From: Henricia sp. BOLD:AAB3569
Taxonomy: Eukaryota > Echinodermata > Asteroidea > Spinulosida > Echinasteridae
Length of the DNA: 64,000 bases
Assembly (NCBI GenBank): GCA_037783545.1
Contig: JBBELK010000480.1
Coordinates: 2,303,001-2,367,000 of the forward strand
Direction: 5' to 3'
A model generated the notes under the pieces. That model saw nothing but the letters and a program-made list of their open reading frames with translations. It was not told the origin of the DNA and did no database searches. This document shows positions 12,701-25,030 of the stretch, in pieces (the first letter of the stretch is position 1; every line of letters begins with the position of its first letter). Both the position numbers and the translations under genes were made by a program.

Positions 12701-13289
12701 AGTGGACTGCTGTCCGAAAACACTCATGAGATAAATTTGTGAATTCTAATACATGAATGTTTTGTGAGATTTTTCCATTACGTATATATGCACGTCAAGG
12801 TCATGTTTGATGTCTCTAAAAAAAATAATAAATATTCAGGTTGAGGTTCACACATGGGTCACACAGACGTAGATATTCCACATTCTCGCTCATTACATTT
12901 GTTTGTAGAGGTGCTTGCCAGATGTCGCTCGGCCTGTACTGTGCATATTCTAATCTATGGTAATTGTGTGCACTCAAATGTAAAGAATAGGGCATGGGTT
13001 TTGTAGCGCTTAGTACACAAGTGTAAACATATGACTAGTTATCGTGTTTGATAACTGAGGAAGGAAATGAGTGTGTTTCTAGCCTGATGGGAAAAGACTT
13101 GCATAAAATATCACTTCCAGGTATCTCTGAAATATGCTGATATAATGCTGTTTGGTCAGTAGAGTTGTGCATGAATAAATGGTGACAAATGTTTTGAAAT
13201 TGAGTTTGAAAATTAGCATCTGGTGTACTGACGTACGGTACTTCCTTTGACATGCACACTAATTATCCACTTGACCAGACTAAATGTTT

Positions 13290-13411
13290 GTTGCTGTGTG
13301 GTGCACGTGGCAGGTGTGAATCAATACCATGCTCACCGTAGGAGGGAATGGCATAAAGCAACCAGACTGTTGGTTGCTAGGCATTGGCGTGCACCACATA
13401 GCAACAACAGC
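13290..13411. repeat. inverted repeat with gtggtgcacgtg ends
   Basis: ttgctgtgtggtgcacgtgg at the left is mirrored by ggcgtgcaccacatagcaac at the right, with a smaller caaccaga/ttggttgc inversion inside. A small MITE is likely. Confidence 0.5.
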
Positions 13412-14164
13412 ATAGTATGTGACTTTCTAAACTTGTTTATTCCCAGATGGGGCATCCATAGATGGGCACGAACAAATGTGTTGGGTCTCACTGGACAATG
13501 TTGTATGTACAGTAGTTGTCGGACCACGAGATAGTTCAAATATTTCTACATTGTACATTTTGTAAATCTACTACAACAACATTTAATGACCTACATACCG
13601 GGGGTACGTAAAACTTAGAGGAAACCTTGCCTTTTCCGGAAAAGCATGTGTCTTTTTTGTGTACTGGGTAGGTGTTTAAATCCCATTGCTAACACCTGAC
13701 TTAACCTTTCCTGTGAATTTATGAATATAACTGTTTTCCGAGCAGTGTTTTGTCCTCGGCATTTTCTCCTCAAAGTTAAAAATAACCCATCATTCAAAAT
13801 ACTAGAAACGTCCCTGGGGTTCTTCCTGAAAATATCTCATCGATTTTTCTTTCATTGCTGGCTTGAAATCTGACACGGTAACCTTTTCCCAAACAAGTGA
13901 AAGTTCAGGCACCGTATACTGTAACTGCCCAGACAGTGTCCTGGATATCATAAATGGATATTCCATGCTGTTTGTCGAATACACTGTCAATTGGTTATAT
14001 ATCGTTCAGTCAGGATAGACATGTACATCTGTGTGTGTGGTGTGCTCAGGTTTACAGAAGGCACGCAGTGAAACATGTTCAACATTCTCCAAACTGATGA
14101 AACTGCTTTGAATGGATCAGAAAAACTCCATGTAAGTTCATTTTGTAGCAGCTAACCATTTTTT

Positions 14165-14480
14165 CAATTTATTCCCCAGGAGCGGGAGACTGCACTTGCA
14201 GTTTTGGCTATATGTCTCTGGGCCTGGAGACTTGATGACTAGTTTTCATTTCAAGTCGTAAATCAATTTTATTTCCTTAGTCCAGTCACAAGTCATTTTC
14301 TCCAGAGTCAAGTCACAGGTCAAAAACCAAAAACTGACTTGAGCCCAATCCAACAAGTTGAGAGACCAGCTTCTGCCCTGGTAGTATTGACCCATAGGCT
14401 AATTCTCTAAAACAGCCCCCAAGATACTCGCACTTAAAACTGCATATGTATGCAGTTCCCCAGTGTGAAGGGGTTAATAA
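14165..14480 (-). mobile_element. dispersed repeat with gactgcacttgcagtt ends, copy 1
   Basis: Shares long blocks with 40640-40975 in reverse orientation (aactgcatttgcag, agagaccagctctgccctgg-like, tgacttgagcc). Ends are inverted around tgcagtt. Confidence 0.62.
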
Positions 14481-15053
14481 CATGGAGCCTACAATGTACT
14501 TTTCTCAAGATAGTGACAAAAAAGCAATAATTGCTCTTTAGTTACAGTCGAACCTTTTTAATAAGAAGTTCTTCAGACTTAGCAGATTACCTTGTTACAT
14601 GTATAACAGGAACCTTGTATTATCATAAATGAAAACAGTCATTTTCTAGGAATTGGGACGTACACATATCTTTTGTTTTTCTTATTTTTTTGTAATCATT
14701 TTTTTACTGCTCTTGAGCATCTACATGTACATTGTGTAGCAGGCAGCCGGAGCTGTATATTCCAGGGAGTTGAGAAGGTGCTATGACATGTTAGAGGCCA
14801 ATGACCATGGTTTACAATGTGAAACGCCATTACGTACATGAACATTATGTGTGTATGCAATATCCACATTTGGACCTTAACTTTTTTCCTCGTTATAAGC
14901 AGAATGTTGTATTAACAGGTATACAACTGTAGATGTTTGTATTAATATTAGAGCACTTTATGCTAATTTGAGGTTTCATCTGCCAGTGTAATATGTACTA
15001 ATTTTGATCGTGTACAGCATATGAGGGGGAGTTTCGCAGGGGGCGTGGGGGCT

Positions 15054-15076
15054 GGGGGGGGGGGGGGGGGGGGGGG
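15054..15076 (+). repeat. G homopolymer of about 23 bases
   Basis: Uninterrupted G run, flanked about 25-100 bases away on both sides by a direct repeat, agcactttatgctaatttga (14952) and agcactttctgctaatttga (15093). Confidence 0.88.
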
Positions 15077-15658
15077 TGGGTGGTGTTGGTTGCAGCACTT
15101 TCTGCTAATTTGAGGTTTCATCAATGTACTTGAGTGATGAAACCTTCTCTTGATGTGTTTTGTAATTTTGATATTGCTCGGAGGCGGCCACAACACCTGC
15201 TTGTCTCTAGAAACCCAAATGGAATTGGTATTGTGGATGGCAGCTTGATGAGTCGATCCATGTCACTACTTAGTCATTTATCGTACAGATGATAAGTCGA
15301 GACTACATAATCAGTAGGATTTCAGTAAGAGAGCTGTACACACAGACAAAAAATACACAAGTTGTGTAATATTTTACAATTACCTTAAATTCCTAAGTGC
15401 TATGCGAACCTTGCGTAAAACAGAGGTTAGGTAAGATTTTACATAAGTTCAGAGCTGTCAACCCTCCCGGATTTTGCAACAGATTCTTCAGAAAATTACT
15501 ACATTGTGTAATTTTGTGAGTCCTGACATGGATAAAACCATGGAGGCCTATACCTCCAAGATAAAATCCTCCTGGATTGTCAATGCATAGTTCCGAGTTT
15601 GCCTAGTTAGCCTCGCCCCCTTGTATATTGTTGCTATGGCTCACACGCTATCGTCAAA

Positions 15659-15730
15659 ATGGCGACACACAACGCACAAAGCAATGGGACTTTCAACGGA
15701 AAGCACAGATTCATTGGAGAAAACTCAAAG
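15659..15730 (+). CDS. AHCYL1: possible AHCYL alternative first exon 1c
   Basis: ATG in strong context (gtcaaaATGGCGAC) opens a 24-codon frame, MATHNAQSNGTFNGKHRFIG..., ending ACTCAAAG|gtattc in phase 0. The donor is weaker than those of the other candidates. The immediate surroundings are not part of any repeat family seen elsewhere in the window. It is supported only by context and phase. Confidence 0.42.
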
Positions 15731-16556
15731 GTATTCATGTTTCAGGGTCGACAGTTATCTTAGTAAAGGGCCAGTAATACAGGGATGTCATATCATGACA
15801 TAAGTGCTTTGATACCTTTGAATAACAAAACGACCGGCCTTGAAACCAAAAATTCACCCGGATCATCGCATACAACACGTACAAATTGTATGGGGCAGAA
15901 CATCGCGTGATGTTGTTGTGAGACAGTGCACTTTGACCTATGTGGGTGATGTCTGCTAGCTCTGTTGTGATTGGCTGACAGGTCGAAACAATGCACTAAC
16001 AACCTTTTTAAGATTGTCGTTACAGAATGAACCTGTTTTTCCAGTCATCCCCAAAATCTGGGAGTGTATGTAAGTTATGTAATAGTTTACCTTGTGGCTT
16101 GGTTTTAAGATTCTTTACTAACTGTAATATTATGGTAAAATATGTTTGGTAAATTTTACTGGGATATTAGGTAACATAAAATTTGCAGTTGTGTGGAGTG
16201 TTTTACATTTTACCTTTCTTCGTGTTATTCATATATTGGCGCTGGTCGACTATCGATAAAGTCAGTTGAGACAAAATGAAGAAAAATCTTACAGAGTCGG
16301 TGCTTGCTCAACTGGAGGAGCGAACACGAACGCAAAAAGGATGGCTGGGACACATGCACAGTGGGGCTTTTTTGTGTGTAAGCCTGCATTAAAATACGCC
16401 CAGTGATTCAGGGGATTCTGCGATAATCGGAAAGTCAACCAATTATTTGAATATCCAAGTTTAAAATTCATGAATTACTGGTCATTCAAAGCAGGAATTT
16501 GTTTTATAAAAGAGACTTGAATTTGTTTTATAAAAGAGGACTTAGTGTAAAAGGTC

Positions 16557-16976
16557 TTAAGGCACGTTCCCATTGGACTTTCTTTTCCGCTGCCTCACGG
16601 GAAGTTACCGCGACCTTCGGTAACATTTCTTCGTGTAATCTTCCCATGCGTTCCCATTTGCAATTGTTTTCAGTGCCCATGCGGAAAGCTACCGCGACCT
16701 TGCAGTAAACTTTTGCCGTGCAGGCCCATAGTTTACTGCCGGGTCGTGTTCATTTTACAGGGCGAAACTGTTCCCATTGGACTTTTTGATGGCCCTGTAA
16801 AACTCGCGCGGCTGAGCGGAAAGTTTCTGCGGCCTCTCTCACCCTGTAAGTTTTACATCGTGGTCGCTTTACAGGGACGCTAATTCTCCGTGCGTCCCCA
16901 TTGGACTAAATTTTGTTACTCTCCCGCACAACCACGGGAGTTTTACCAAAATTAGTCCAATGGGAACACCACTTAA
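16557..16976 (+). mobile_element. MITE family D copy 1
   Basis: Termini ggcacgttcccattggactt and agtccaatgggaacaccact, flanked by TAA. The interior has several inverted modules (ttaccgcgaccttcgg, gcggaaagtt). Same family as 22104-22472 and 57406-58052. Confidence 0.75.
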
Positions 16977-17519
16977 AATGTCTAGGCTTACTTGGGAACC
17001 CCTAAGACGCGTCTTACTCTAAGAAAGTTTGAAAAATAAATCTCTGGATATACGTTTATCTGAACCCATGGAGACACAGCATAAGAATTTTGAGAATACA
17101 AGTGTACATGTAGGTTACTTAACAAAAGTGATTTCCCAGATGGCTTACAAAGCAACGATTTGCCCAAGGCCAAACAAAATAAATGGTGCGCTTACGGTAA
17201 CGGCCTAAAACAAATCCAGGTAGGTAGGTAGGAAAATAATTTTATTTTGTCATTTTTTTTTACATTTCAGTTCATACATTTGGTTGTTGTTTTGCAATGT
17301 TTGAAACTCGTGCAGAAAATGTTATGTTCGTTGGAAATTATTGCAAATAGTGCTCATTTAAAATTATCAACTTGAAAAATGGCAATAAAAAGTTTAAGGT
17401 CGGTAATTGTGGCCTCAAAAATTTCAGGTAGGTCGGGTTACCGTAAACACACCATTTATTTTGTTTGGCCTAATCGTCGGAAAGCGTGATGGAAATTGCC
17501 ATCCAATATCTAATTTAGA

Positions 17520-17835
17520 TGCCAAATACACAGATGGCTAATAATAATTTTTCCCATGGGTGTTGAAATTTTGATAGAATATCATGTTATATTTTTCTCA
17601 TTACCATTCTGACATTTGGCGTTCTGAATCCGTATATTTTTTAAGGATATCGTAAAAAAAAACACACCGATGTTTAAACTAATTTATCCCTTTACATAAA
17701 GCAGTGCAGTGATTACACCGACCATTTTTGCTTCCACATCCAAATTGGAGATTGCAATTTCCCTGTTTTTTCCCATGGATAGTATTTTGGGGAGGTATTT
17801 TATACGATTGCTAGATTAAAACGAAATCCATTTTT
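17520..17835 (-). repeat. dispersed AT-rich repeat P, reverse copy
   Basis: Contains ccaaattggagattgcaatt and cccatgggtgttgaaatttt, the complement of the blocks at 12355 and 37465. Confidence 0.6.
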
Positions 17836-18289
17836 GAAAAAATCTGGTCACGCTCCTTTGAAGATTCTGATTGGCGGCCATTTTTAATGCTTAATAATAA
17901 ATTATTCATTGGCAAGAACGAATATACAAAAGTTTCTCCACGTTTTGATTTAAAAAAAAAAAAAAAAAACCCAGTCAATCTGAGAGTGAACATTTTCAGC
18001 ACACAAAACTTTATGCAGCCATGCATTATGAAGCTGTTATGTAAATATTACGATGTTAACTTGATTATGAAATAATTTTTCAAATTTTGATTTAAAACGG
18101 AAAATTTGCAGTTCTTTTGTTGCTCGTTATAGTACATGTACATGGCTCCAAATACAATGTACATGTACAAGTAATGTGCATATATGGCAAACACTTTTAC
18201 CATTATTTAATATTTGGCGGCTGAAATTTAGTACAAATGATTGTTTTGCATAGTTAAAATTTATTTATTTATTTATTTCATTTATTTAT

Positions 18290-18600
18290 TCACCACATCC
18301 AACAGAAGGACCGCCAATTACAGGAATGGGATCAATTAACATAGATATTTGAATAACTATCAACTTCTAGTTGAACTAGAAACGGCTAGAGACACCGGGG
18401 AATCCCTCCCCTTGCTCTTCAGGAAATAATGCTCTGGACACCTATCTTTAAAGTGCGTTACCGAAACCTAACACACTGGACCAATGGCTTTACATCCCTC
18501 CTGAAGGACGGAACAAGTGTGATTAAGTGCCTTGCTCAAGAGCACAGGTGCCACAACCCTAGCTCATGGCCCGGAATCGAACCTACACAATTTCTTGTTT
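18290..18600 (-). mobile_element. tRNA-derived SINE, reverse
   Basis: Reverse B-box-like ggaatcgaacct near 18570 and the body word attaagtgccttgctcaaga, with an AT-rich tail (tttatttatt) at the left. Confidence 0.6.
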
Positions 18601-19429
18601 TATATCCCATGAAGGGGGAAGGGAGGTCTTTCCGTCATGGTGATTCATGTGATCAATATTTAAGTAGCCTGCATGACCTATAAGTATGTATGCGATACTG
18701 TCTATGGTAGTTCATTGAAGTACAAGTACACATGCACATCATTTCCCTAAAGCTGCTGTCTGTCACATGCAGGATGTGATTCATTATAAAGAAAAGACCT
18801 TGTCCTTGTAGTCATTTTGATGCGCATGAACAGTTCAGTACATGTACAATGTACTAAGAGCTCTTATAAGCAGTGTGTGCAATACAGGTTTTGTTTCAGT
18901 TGTCAATTATTAATTCCTCCTTGAACTGTAACTAAATACTCTTTAAAAGCAGCTGCAGCAGTGTACATATACAGTACATGTGGGGTACATTTGAAAAATA
19001 AGTCAATAATTCCTTTCAGATGTCTTTAGTTTATCTTAGAATTAAAGAATTTTCCTTGTTTTGTTCTCGGGAGATAACTTTTGCCCAAAAAGGTAAGAAA
19101 TTGCTGCCACAACATACATTTTTGAAAAGCAAGTGTACAAATTTTCCTATTACGTATGTAACGTGGACAGACAATTTTGTGACATTTTTCCGTCTTTGTT
19201 ACATGCGTAATATGAAAATTTGTGCACAAGGTTTTCACAAATGTACATGTATGTTGTAGTACTATTTTTCTTACTCCTTGGTGAAAACGTTATTTGCTCA
19301 GTTTAGCTTGATAATTTAAAGATAAAATTAAGACATTTGAAGTGAAATGGGACCTAAGATCTTGAATGTTACAGAAATGTACCCCATTACTGTGGACAGA
19401 TCCATGTACCGTACATGTACATTTGTAGC

Positions 19430-19590
19430 TCATTAAGCCTTAGGAAATCTGTGGGGAAAAAAATGAAGAAATGCTCAGTTTCAGTGGGAGGAAAACCTCT
19501 GCACATGTGTATAGGGGAAATACCTACTAAACGGACTGAAAACCCTATCCACATTCTGACCCTAGTGGGATTTGAACCCGAGACCACAGA
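19430..19590 (-). mobile_element. tRNA-derived SINE fragment, reverse
   Basis: gggatttgaacccgagacc is a reverse B box; the body gggaggaaaacctctgcac matches the SINE at 39040-39270. Confidence 0.55.
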
Positions 19591-20465
19591 AGACAGTTTT
19601 TACAAAGTTTGATACTGCAGTGAGATATTTTGTGTTCAAACAAGGAAAAAAATCACGTTTTATTTGTTTTCATTTAACAGAGATTTGAAGGAAATTATCT
19701 CCTGGAATCAAAATTGCACTTCTGTCTCAAATGTTGCTTTTCTAAATCTAAAGAAAAATCACATTTTCTCATTCGAAAATTGCACAAGACAACCATTCAC
19801 GTGCGCACGCAGCACCCTCTATTGTCGCGCTTATGTACATGTACGCACGGAGCACTCGCGGCGTAATTTTGTGCATTACTCTCTGCAGAAATTTTATCAT
19901 TTATTTACGTGTATCTCAGAAAGGCAACATTTTCGACAGAAGTGCAAGTAGGAAGTATATCTTGGATGATCTGTTGATTCCATGAGGTGAAAAATACCAA
20001 AATCACATTTAAATGCTAGACATTTACATAATTTTAGTAAAATTACTCTGTTACGAATCAAAATACTCTGTACTTGTACACCATTTTGCCTTTTATTTTG
20101 TCTATTATCCTGAGGTCATTAGTACAGTAATGACAAATTCTGTCTAAATCAATTACAGTATTGTTTTTGGAAACACACTCATAACCCTTTCATAAATGAC
20201 TATGCATTGTTCCTGTGAATCAAGGTCACTTCATAACCTATGGTTTTTAAGGCTAGGCAATGAGCAAGTTTGCGTGATCTCAAGCTTCACATGACAGGAA
20301 CTGACTTAGCAACCTAGGGGAGACGAGTGACTCACTCCGACTCTCCGATCCTCCCTCTAATTTGTTTTTGGGTGTTTCACTTGTCAAGTTTATTTTCTCG
20401 ACTGAGTCCCGTTAGTAGTCCAGTCTCGGGTGATCAGCTATTTTTTTGGTCGGAATCCAACAAAA

Positions 20466-20747
20466 ATGGAAACTTCGGTAGACGATGCCAAGACGGAAAT
20501 AGAAGAAACGTCTCCCGTCGGTGAGGAAGGGAATCATGTTGAGGGCGTTGTAACCACCGGGGAGGGACAAAATAGCGGCACGTTTGAGGTGCATGCCGTC
20601 GAAAACAACTTGGAGAAACCACGTGAGGAAACGGTAACGGCCGAAAATGGGGAACAGGTTGAAGAGGTCACTAATGATGTAAAAGAAGTGAAAGATGCAA
20701 GTGATAACTCTAAGAAGAAGAATAAAAAGCGTCCTGATGGCAAAAAG
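20466..20747 (+). CDS. AHCYL1: AHCYL alternative first exon 1d (long, acidic)
   Basis: ATG in good context (acaaaaATGGAA), 94 codons, donor AAG|gtatgt in phase 0. The peptide begins METSVDDAKTEIEETSPVG, is strongly acidic (many Glu/Val/Asp) and ends in a basic cluster KKKNKKRPDGKK at the junction. A long low-complexity N-terminal exon is the pattern of the long-IRBIT (AHCYL2) form in vertebrates, and this version would give a protein of 581 residues. A family D-like MITE begins about 50 bases after the donor. Upstream (20240-20465) is unique sequence, a likely promoter. Confidence 0.7.
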
Positions 20748-20796
20748 GTATGTTTATCTACAGATTTTAAATTTGTGGTAGAAAATCCAACTTACC

Positions 20797-21608
20797 GTAA
20801 GTCGCATTCCAATTGCACTTTCGCTTCTACTGCCTTGCGGAAATTTAGTAATATTCGTGCGATCCTTTTTGAATTTTTCTTCTGTTATGCCCATGTGAAA
20901 TTTAAGTTACCGCGACTCCACTTATAACTTTCTCTGTGCATAACCATCATTTACTGAAGGGTTGTGTAACGTTTACAGCGTGAACAATTTCCCACTAGAC
21001 TACGGTAAATACAGTCCTGGAAAACTTCTGCGGTTGAGAGGAAAATTAGAATTCTCTCTTGGCATGTACGTGGGTCTTTCCACAGTAAAGGGGGAATTTG
21101 GGCAACACAGACCGTATTTTCGAGGAAATATCTTTGTCTCGTCTCAAAATAAAAGAAGAGTTTAAGTTTTTCTGAAGAGATAACTTAGGCCCAAAAAGGG
21201 TTACAAATAGTGTGACGACATGCCTTTCTAAAAACCCTGTGTACACATTTCCAATATACGCTGCTAACCGGGACGGACACATTTTAGGCCGTCCCGGTTA
21301 CGAGCGTATATTGGAAATTTGTAAAAAGCATGTTGTCACACTATTTGTAAACCTTTTTGGGCCTAAGTAATTATCTCTTCAGAACAACTGAAACTTATTT
21401 CTTTTATTTTTAGACCAGACAAAGGTATTTTCTGGTGTTGCCAAAATACCCCCTTTACCGTAGAAAGACTCGCATGTAAGTTTAACATACCGGGTAGTGG
21501 CCGTAAAAACTTGGACGCTAGTTCTCCGCTGTCCCCAGCTTAACTTTGTAATTCTACTGTCCAACTATTTTAACTACACAAAGTCCAGTAGGAACACCGC
21601 TTTCAAAA
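20797..21608 (+). mobile_element. diverged family D-like MITE interrupted by a family E foldback
   Basis: Begins gcattccaattgcactttcg and ends agtccagtaggaacaccgc, like family D ends. A family E hairpin occupies 21072-21470. It starts 50 bases after the donor of AHCYL first exon 1d. Confidence 0.58.
21072..21470. mobile_element. foldback family E copy 1
   Basis: Ends gggtctttccacagtaaagg and ctttaccgtagaaagac. Nearly the whole element is an inverted repeat, with the centre acattttaggccgtcccggt. Nested in a family D-like MITE. Confidence 0.8.
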
Positions 21609-21779
21609 GAGCTGTACTTGTTTGGGAAATTATTGAGGTATTTTTTCCAGGTGTGAAAAAAGATAACCCAAATTTCCCAGAACATGTATGATTTATCAGG
21701 AAATTGGACTGTGACCTTTGCACATGTACCAGATTACCAGTAGACCTTAAAACCTGATACATAATTTGTAGTTTCCTAA

Positions 21780-21956
21780 AATTTTACTTAACGATAAAAT
21801 CTTGACTTAAAGTGTTGATAGCAATGGTAACAAACACCACATGATTTTTTTTTCGTGTAAAATGGTACCTTTGTGGGAGAAATTGCCAACTCAAGGTGTT
21901 TTTTTTTTACCATTCATTCAATACAAAAACCATGCGTGGATTTTTCAGGTTTCCTT
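21780..21956. mobile_element. family F fragment
   Basis: Contains gtgttgatagcaatggtaac and aaatggtacctttgtgggag typical of family F. It is cut on the right by the family K palindrome at 21957. Confidence 0.6.
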
Positions 21957-22049
21957 ACACTATGAATGGCTAACAATGGAAGTTGGGCACAAACCATTGT
22001 TAATAACAATGGTTTGTGCCCAATTTCCATTCTTAGTTGCTCATAGTGT
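21957..22049. repeat. palindrome family K copy 1
   Basis: A 93-base near-perfect palindrome, acactatgaatggctaacaa to gttgctcatagtgt, directly abutting the family F element that begins at 22049. Confidence 0.8.
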
Positions 22050-22815
22050 TAAAGGCCCTATGTATCATATGCAAGATAAAACTTTTTACAGATTCGTGGA
22101 ATAAAGGCATGTTCCCATTGGACTTTCTTTTCTGCTGCCTCGCGGGAAGTTACCGCGACCTTCGGTAACATTCCTTCGTGTAATCTTCCTATGCGTTCCC
22201 ATTTGCAATTGTTTTCAGTGCCCATGCCGAAAGTTACCGTGACCTTGCAGTAAACTTTTGCCGTGCAGGCACATAGTTTACTGCATGATCGTATTCATTT
22301 TACAGGGCGAAACTGTTCCCATTGGACTTTTCGATGGCCCTGTAAAACTCCCGCAGCTGAGCGGAAAGTTTCCGCGGACTCTTTTACCCTGTAAGTTTTA
22401 CATCGTGGTCGCGGTAGCTTTACAGGGATGCTAATTCTCCGTGCGTCCCCATGGGAACACCACTTATGAGTGTAACATATCTAAGGAAGAATGTTGGTAA
22501 ACTAGCCTAAAGAAATTTTAGCTACATGTACATGTACAGTATGTACAAGCATCAATGCTTCAGAAAACCTCGAAAATCTATAATATGGGTTTTGTGTATA
22601 AGTGAATGGTAAAAAAGTGCACGGGACTTTTTTTGAAAACCACCTTCGGTTGTCAATTTTCATCATGAATTACTATTTTTGACTGAAATAAATTCATGTG
22701 GTGACCGTGTTGGTTACCATTGTTATCAACACTTTGAGTAAGGTTTTTGTTTGTCAACTCATGAAAAACAAAATTGGGTCATTGCAAATATGATACAATA
22801 CATGTAGGCCTTTAA
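22049..22815 (+). mobile_element. TTAA MITE family F with nested family D
   Basis: Starts ttaaaggccctatgtatcat and ends aggcctttaa. Family D (about 22104-22472) interrupts it after gtggaat; the uninterrupted site is seen in the F copy at 61130-61165. Interior words: gcatcaatgcttcagaaaac and caacactttgagtaagg. Confidence 0.75.
22104..22472 (+). mobile_element. MITE family D copy 2 (nested in F)
   Basis: Begins aaaggcatgttcccattgga and ends gggaacaccactt. The TAA-like flank suggests a PIF/Harbinger-type 3-base duplication. Confidence 0.72.
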
Positions 22816-23392
22816 AGGGCCCCTTATTTAGGATTTTTATCAATGAAATCTATGCTTTAAAACCACTTCACTCAGTTAAAGTCATAAAAATCCTATTTGG
22901 AGCTTGCTTTGGGGGTTAAAACAAAGGTTTTTAGTTTTTATGCTAATGAGAATATGCATATTCATGACCAAGGTCACGACGTCACAAGAGGCAAACACAG
23001 GAAAATCACATTGAACTGTGCACAAAAGATTCCACTTTTTTCTCAATTTTCCTAAAACTTTTGTAATCCATGGCTGTTTGAGTTTGTTTTACATGTTGCC
23101 TGCTGTAAGCCATGACAAAACTGGGGGTAGAAACTGCAGCAATTTGCCACAAGTCCAACTTGAAGTCTTATGTTTTTTCTTAACTTTTCCCTTCTGTCTT
23201 CCTTATGTGATGCACTCAACACAGCGCCCTCTGTCTGTGATTAATTGCAATGAAATCTTCAAAGTTGAAAAATGCCACCTTTTATTGATTTTACATCCAA
23301 ACGAACAATAGTATGTCTTGCTGAACAAGTAAACCGTCATTATGAAGCAAAGCTTAGGCACAAAGTTGTTTAGGATGTCACAGGCCCTTTAA
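22812..23392 (+). mobile_element. TTAA MITE family C copy 1
   Basis: About 580 bases, ttaaagggccccttatttag to caggccctttaa. It shares its left TTAA with the right end of the family F element at 22049. Other copies are at 43297-43866 and 50695-51235. Interior word: cagcgccctctgtctgtgat. Confidence 0.8.
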
Positions 23393-24490
23393 GTATTACT
23401 GCATGTACATGTATGTGGCCAGAATTTCTACAAGGCAGTTTACATGTACATGTATCAATAATACTCTTTAGTTATGTAATGCTGTTGTTCTTGTGCTTAA
23501 CAATTTTTCAGACATGTAATCTGTCTTTCAAACGTGCCGACTTGGGGGAAACAAACAAAATAAACACTGAAAAATAATAACTTTTTCCATCTCTTCTCCT
23601 CTCTTGTAAGTTCTTGCACCCTGTCCAAAGAGAGCAAAAACAAGCTATTGATTTACGGCGCAATATTTGCCACGGAATGTGCCCTGTTTTATTTGATCTT
23701 TTCATCAGTCATAAATATGTTCTCATTATCGTCCAAAACTGGAGCTTAAAGGGTGGTGTTGCACTCGTTGGAGTCAAGTATGCCATCAAGTGTTTGTTTG
23801 TAAGACTGCGCTGATGTCGTCAATGGTGCTTCGAGTCCGAGATTCACTGAACTAGAGATGGCGTGAAATGTTTTAGATTCTCAGCCGTTGGTATTCGGAC
23901 CGCATCAATCTTGCAACAGTGTATATTTACACAGACGAAAAGAGGATCCGAATAAAAAAAGGGAAATTGTGTGTTTTGATTCGATGAGGAAGTAGTCCGA
24001 CCAGATTGAAGCTTTTCTTAATAAGCATCTGGTGCTGAGACAGTGCAGAATGCCCACGGACACGCAGCTCATTTTGTCGTACGGTAAAAGTTATCCGAGA
24101 AACCAGGAATCAATATGATAGTCGAACAGTATCGTACTTAAGGAGCTTTATCGTCTTGGAGATAAGAGGATATTATCTGGGCTTTCTGGAAATTACACAT
24201 CTTGGATATTTCCTTAATGGACTGTGTCCTTCAGTCTTGGGCTGTGACTTTTGGTGGCGACGTGTTGAGAGGGAGATCATTTCAAGGTGATTTCTAAGAA
24301 AGTGGATCCTAAAGCTTTCTTTTCAATCTGGCTAAAAACTGTTCGGACAAGACAAGAATATTTTCTTTCTTCGTTTACATGTACCATGGAGATTTAACGT
24401 CAAGACAGCATTTTCTGACACTCGGCCAGTAAAGCCGTTATTAAGCAAGCCTGTGTGTTGGTCCAGCAAAACTTTTAGTCAATGTTTACG

Positions 24491-24643
24491 ATGGCAAAGT
24501 CTAAAATTCTGGATAAGCCACCAGAATGGGCGGTACCCATCGCTCTTCAGGTTGGATTGTTTGGTGTTGGCATCAAGGAGCCTGATCTTCAGCAAACTCC
24601 AAAGGATTTGGAAGTTAATCAGCCATCTCATTCAAGTTCTCAG
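24491..24643 (+). CDS. AHCYL1: AHCYL alternative first exon 1e
   Basis: ATG in good context (acgATGGCA), 51 codons beginning MAKSKILDKPPEWAVPIALQ, ending TCTCAG|gtacaag in phase 0. Another in-frame ATG lies nine bases upstream (24482). The peptide is not low-complexity: it has a hydrophobic stretch (WAVPIALQVGLFGVGIK) and then a Gln/Ser-rich end. About 1 kb upstream (23.5-24.48 kb) is free of recognised MITEs and may hold its promoter and 5' UTR. A family L MITE starts only nine bases after the donor. Confidence 0.68.
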
Positions 24644-24652
24644 GTACAAGTT

Positions 24653-24898
24653 AGGGTTGTAGTCGTCGAGTCCATCACAAGTCCAGAGTCGATAAAATCA
24701 CAAGTCGGTGACGACAAGTCTCGCACAAGTCCGTCAAAAGTCCAGTAACAAGAAGCAAAGGATGAACAAGCACAAAAGAATGCCTTTGTTGGGGTTCATT
24801 TGAATATATTGTAGCTTGTGACTTGAATTAAGACCCAGGGACTTGTGGTGGACTTGTGAAGGCTTGTTAGGACTTGTGATGGACTCGACTACAACCCT
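24653..24898. mobile_element. MITE family L copy 1
   Basis: Inverted ends agggttgtagtcgtcgagtc and gactcgactacaaccct, with many acaagtc words inside. It begins nine bases after the donor of AHCYL first exon 1e. A second copy is at 51745-51978. Confidence 0.75.
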
Positions 24899-25030
24899 GG
24901 TTTTTGTCAAACATCAGCCATTCGTTACCAATAGCTCGAACCCGTTTGTTTGTACTGTTAGTATTTCTAGTTTTACTATTTAAAGTTAGAATTTAAACCA
25001 TACAGTACATCGTTATGTTCTGGATCATAA

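Larger units (their letters stand above)
11431..14164. other. AHCYL intron, mostly unassigned
   Basis: Apart from repeat P and the inverted repeat at 13290, no family or coding signal was recognised. Confidence 0.45.
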
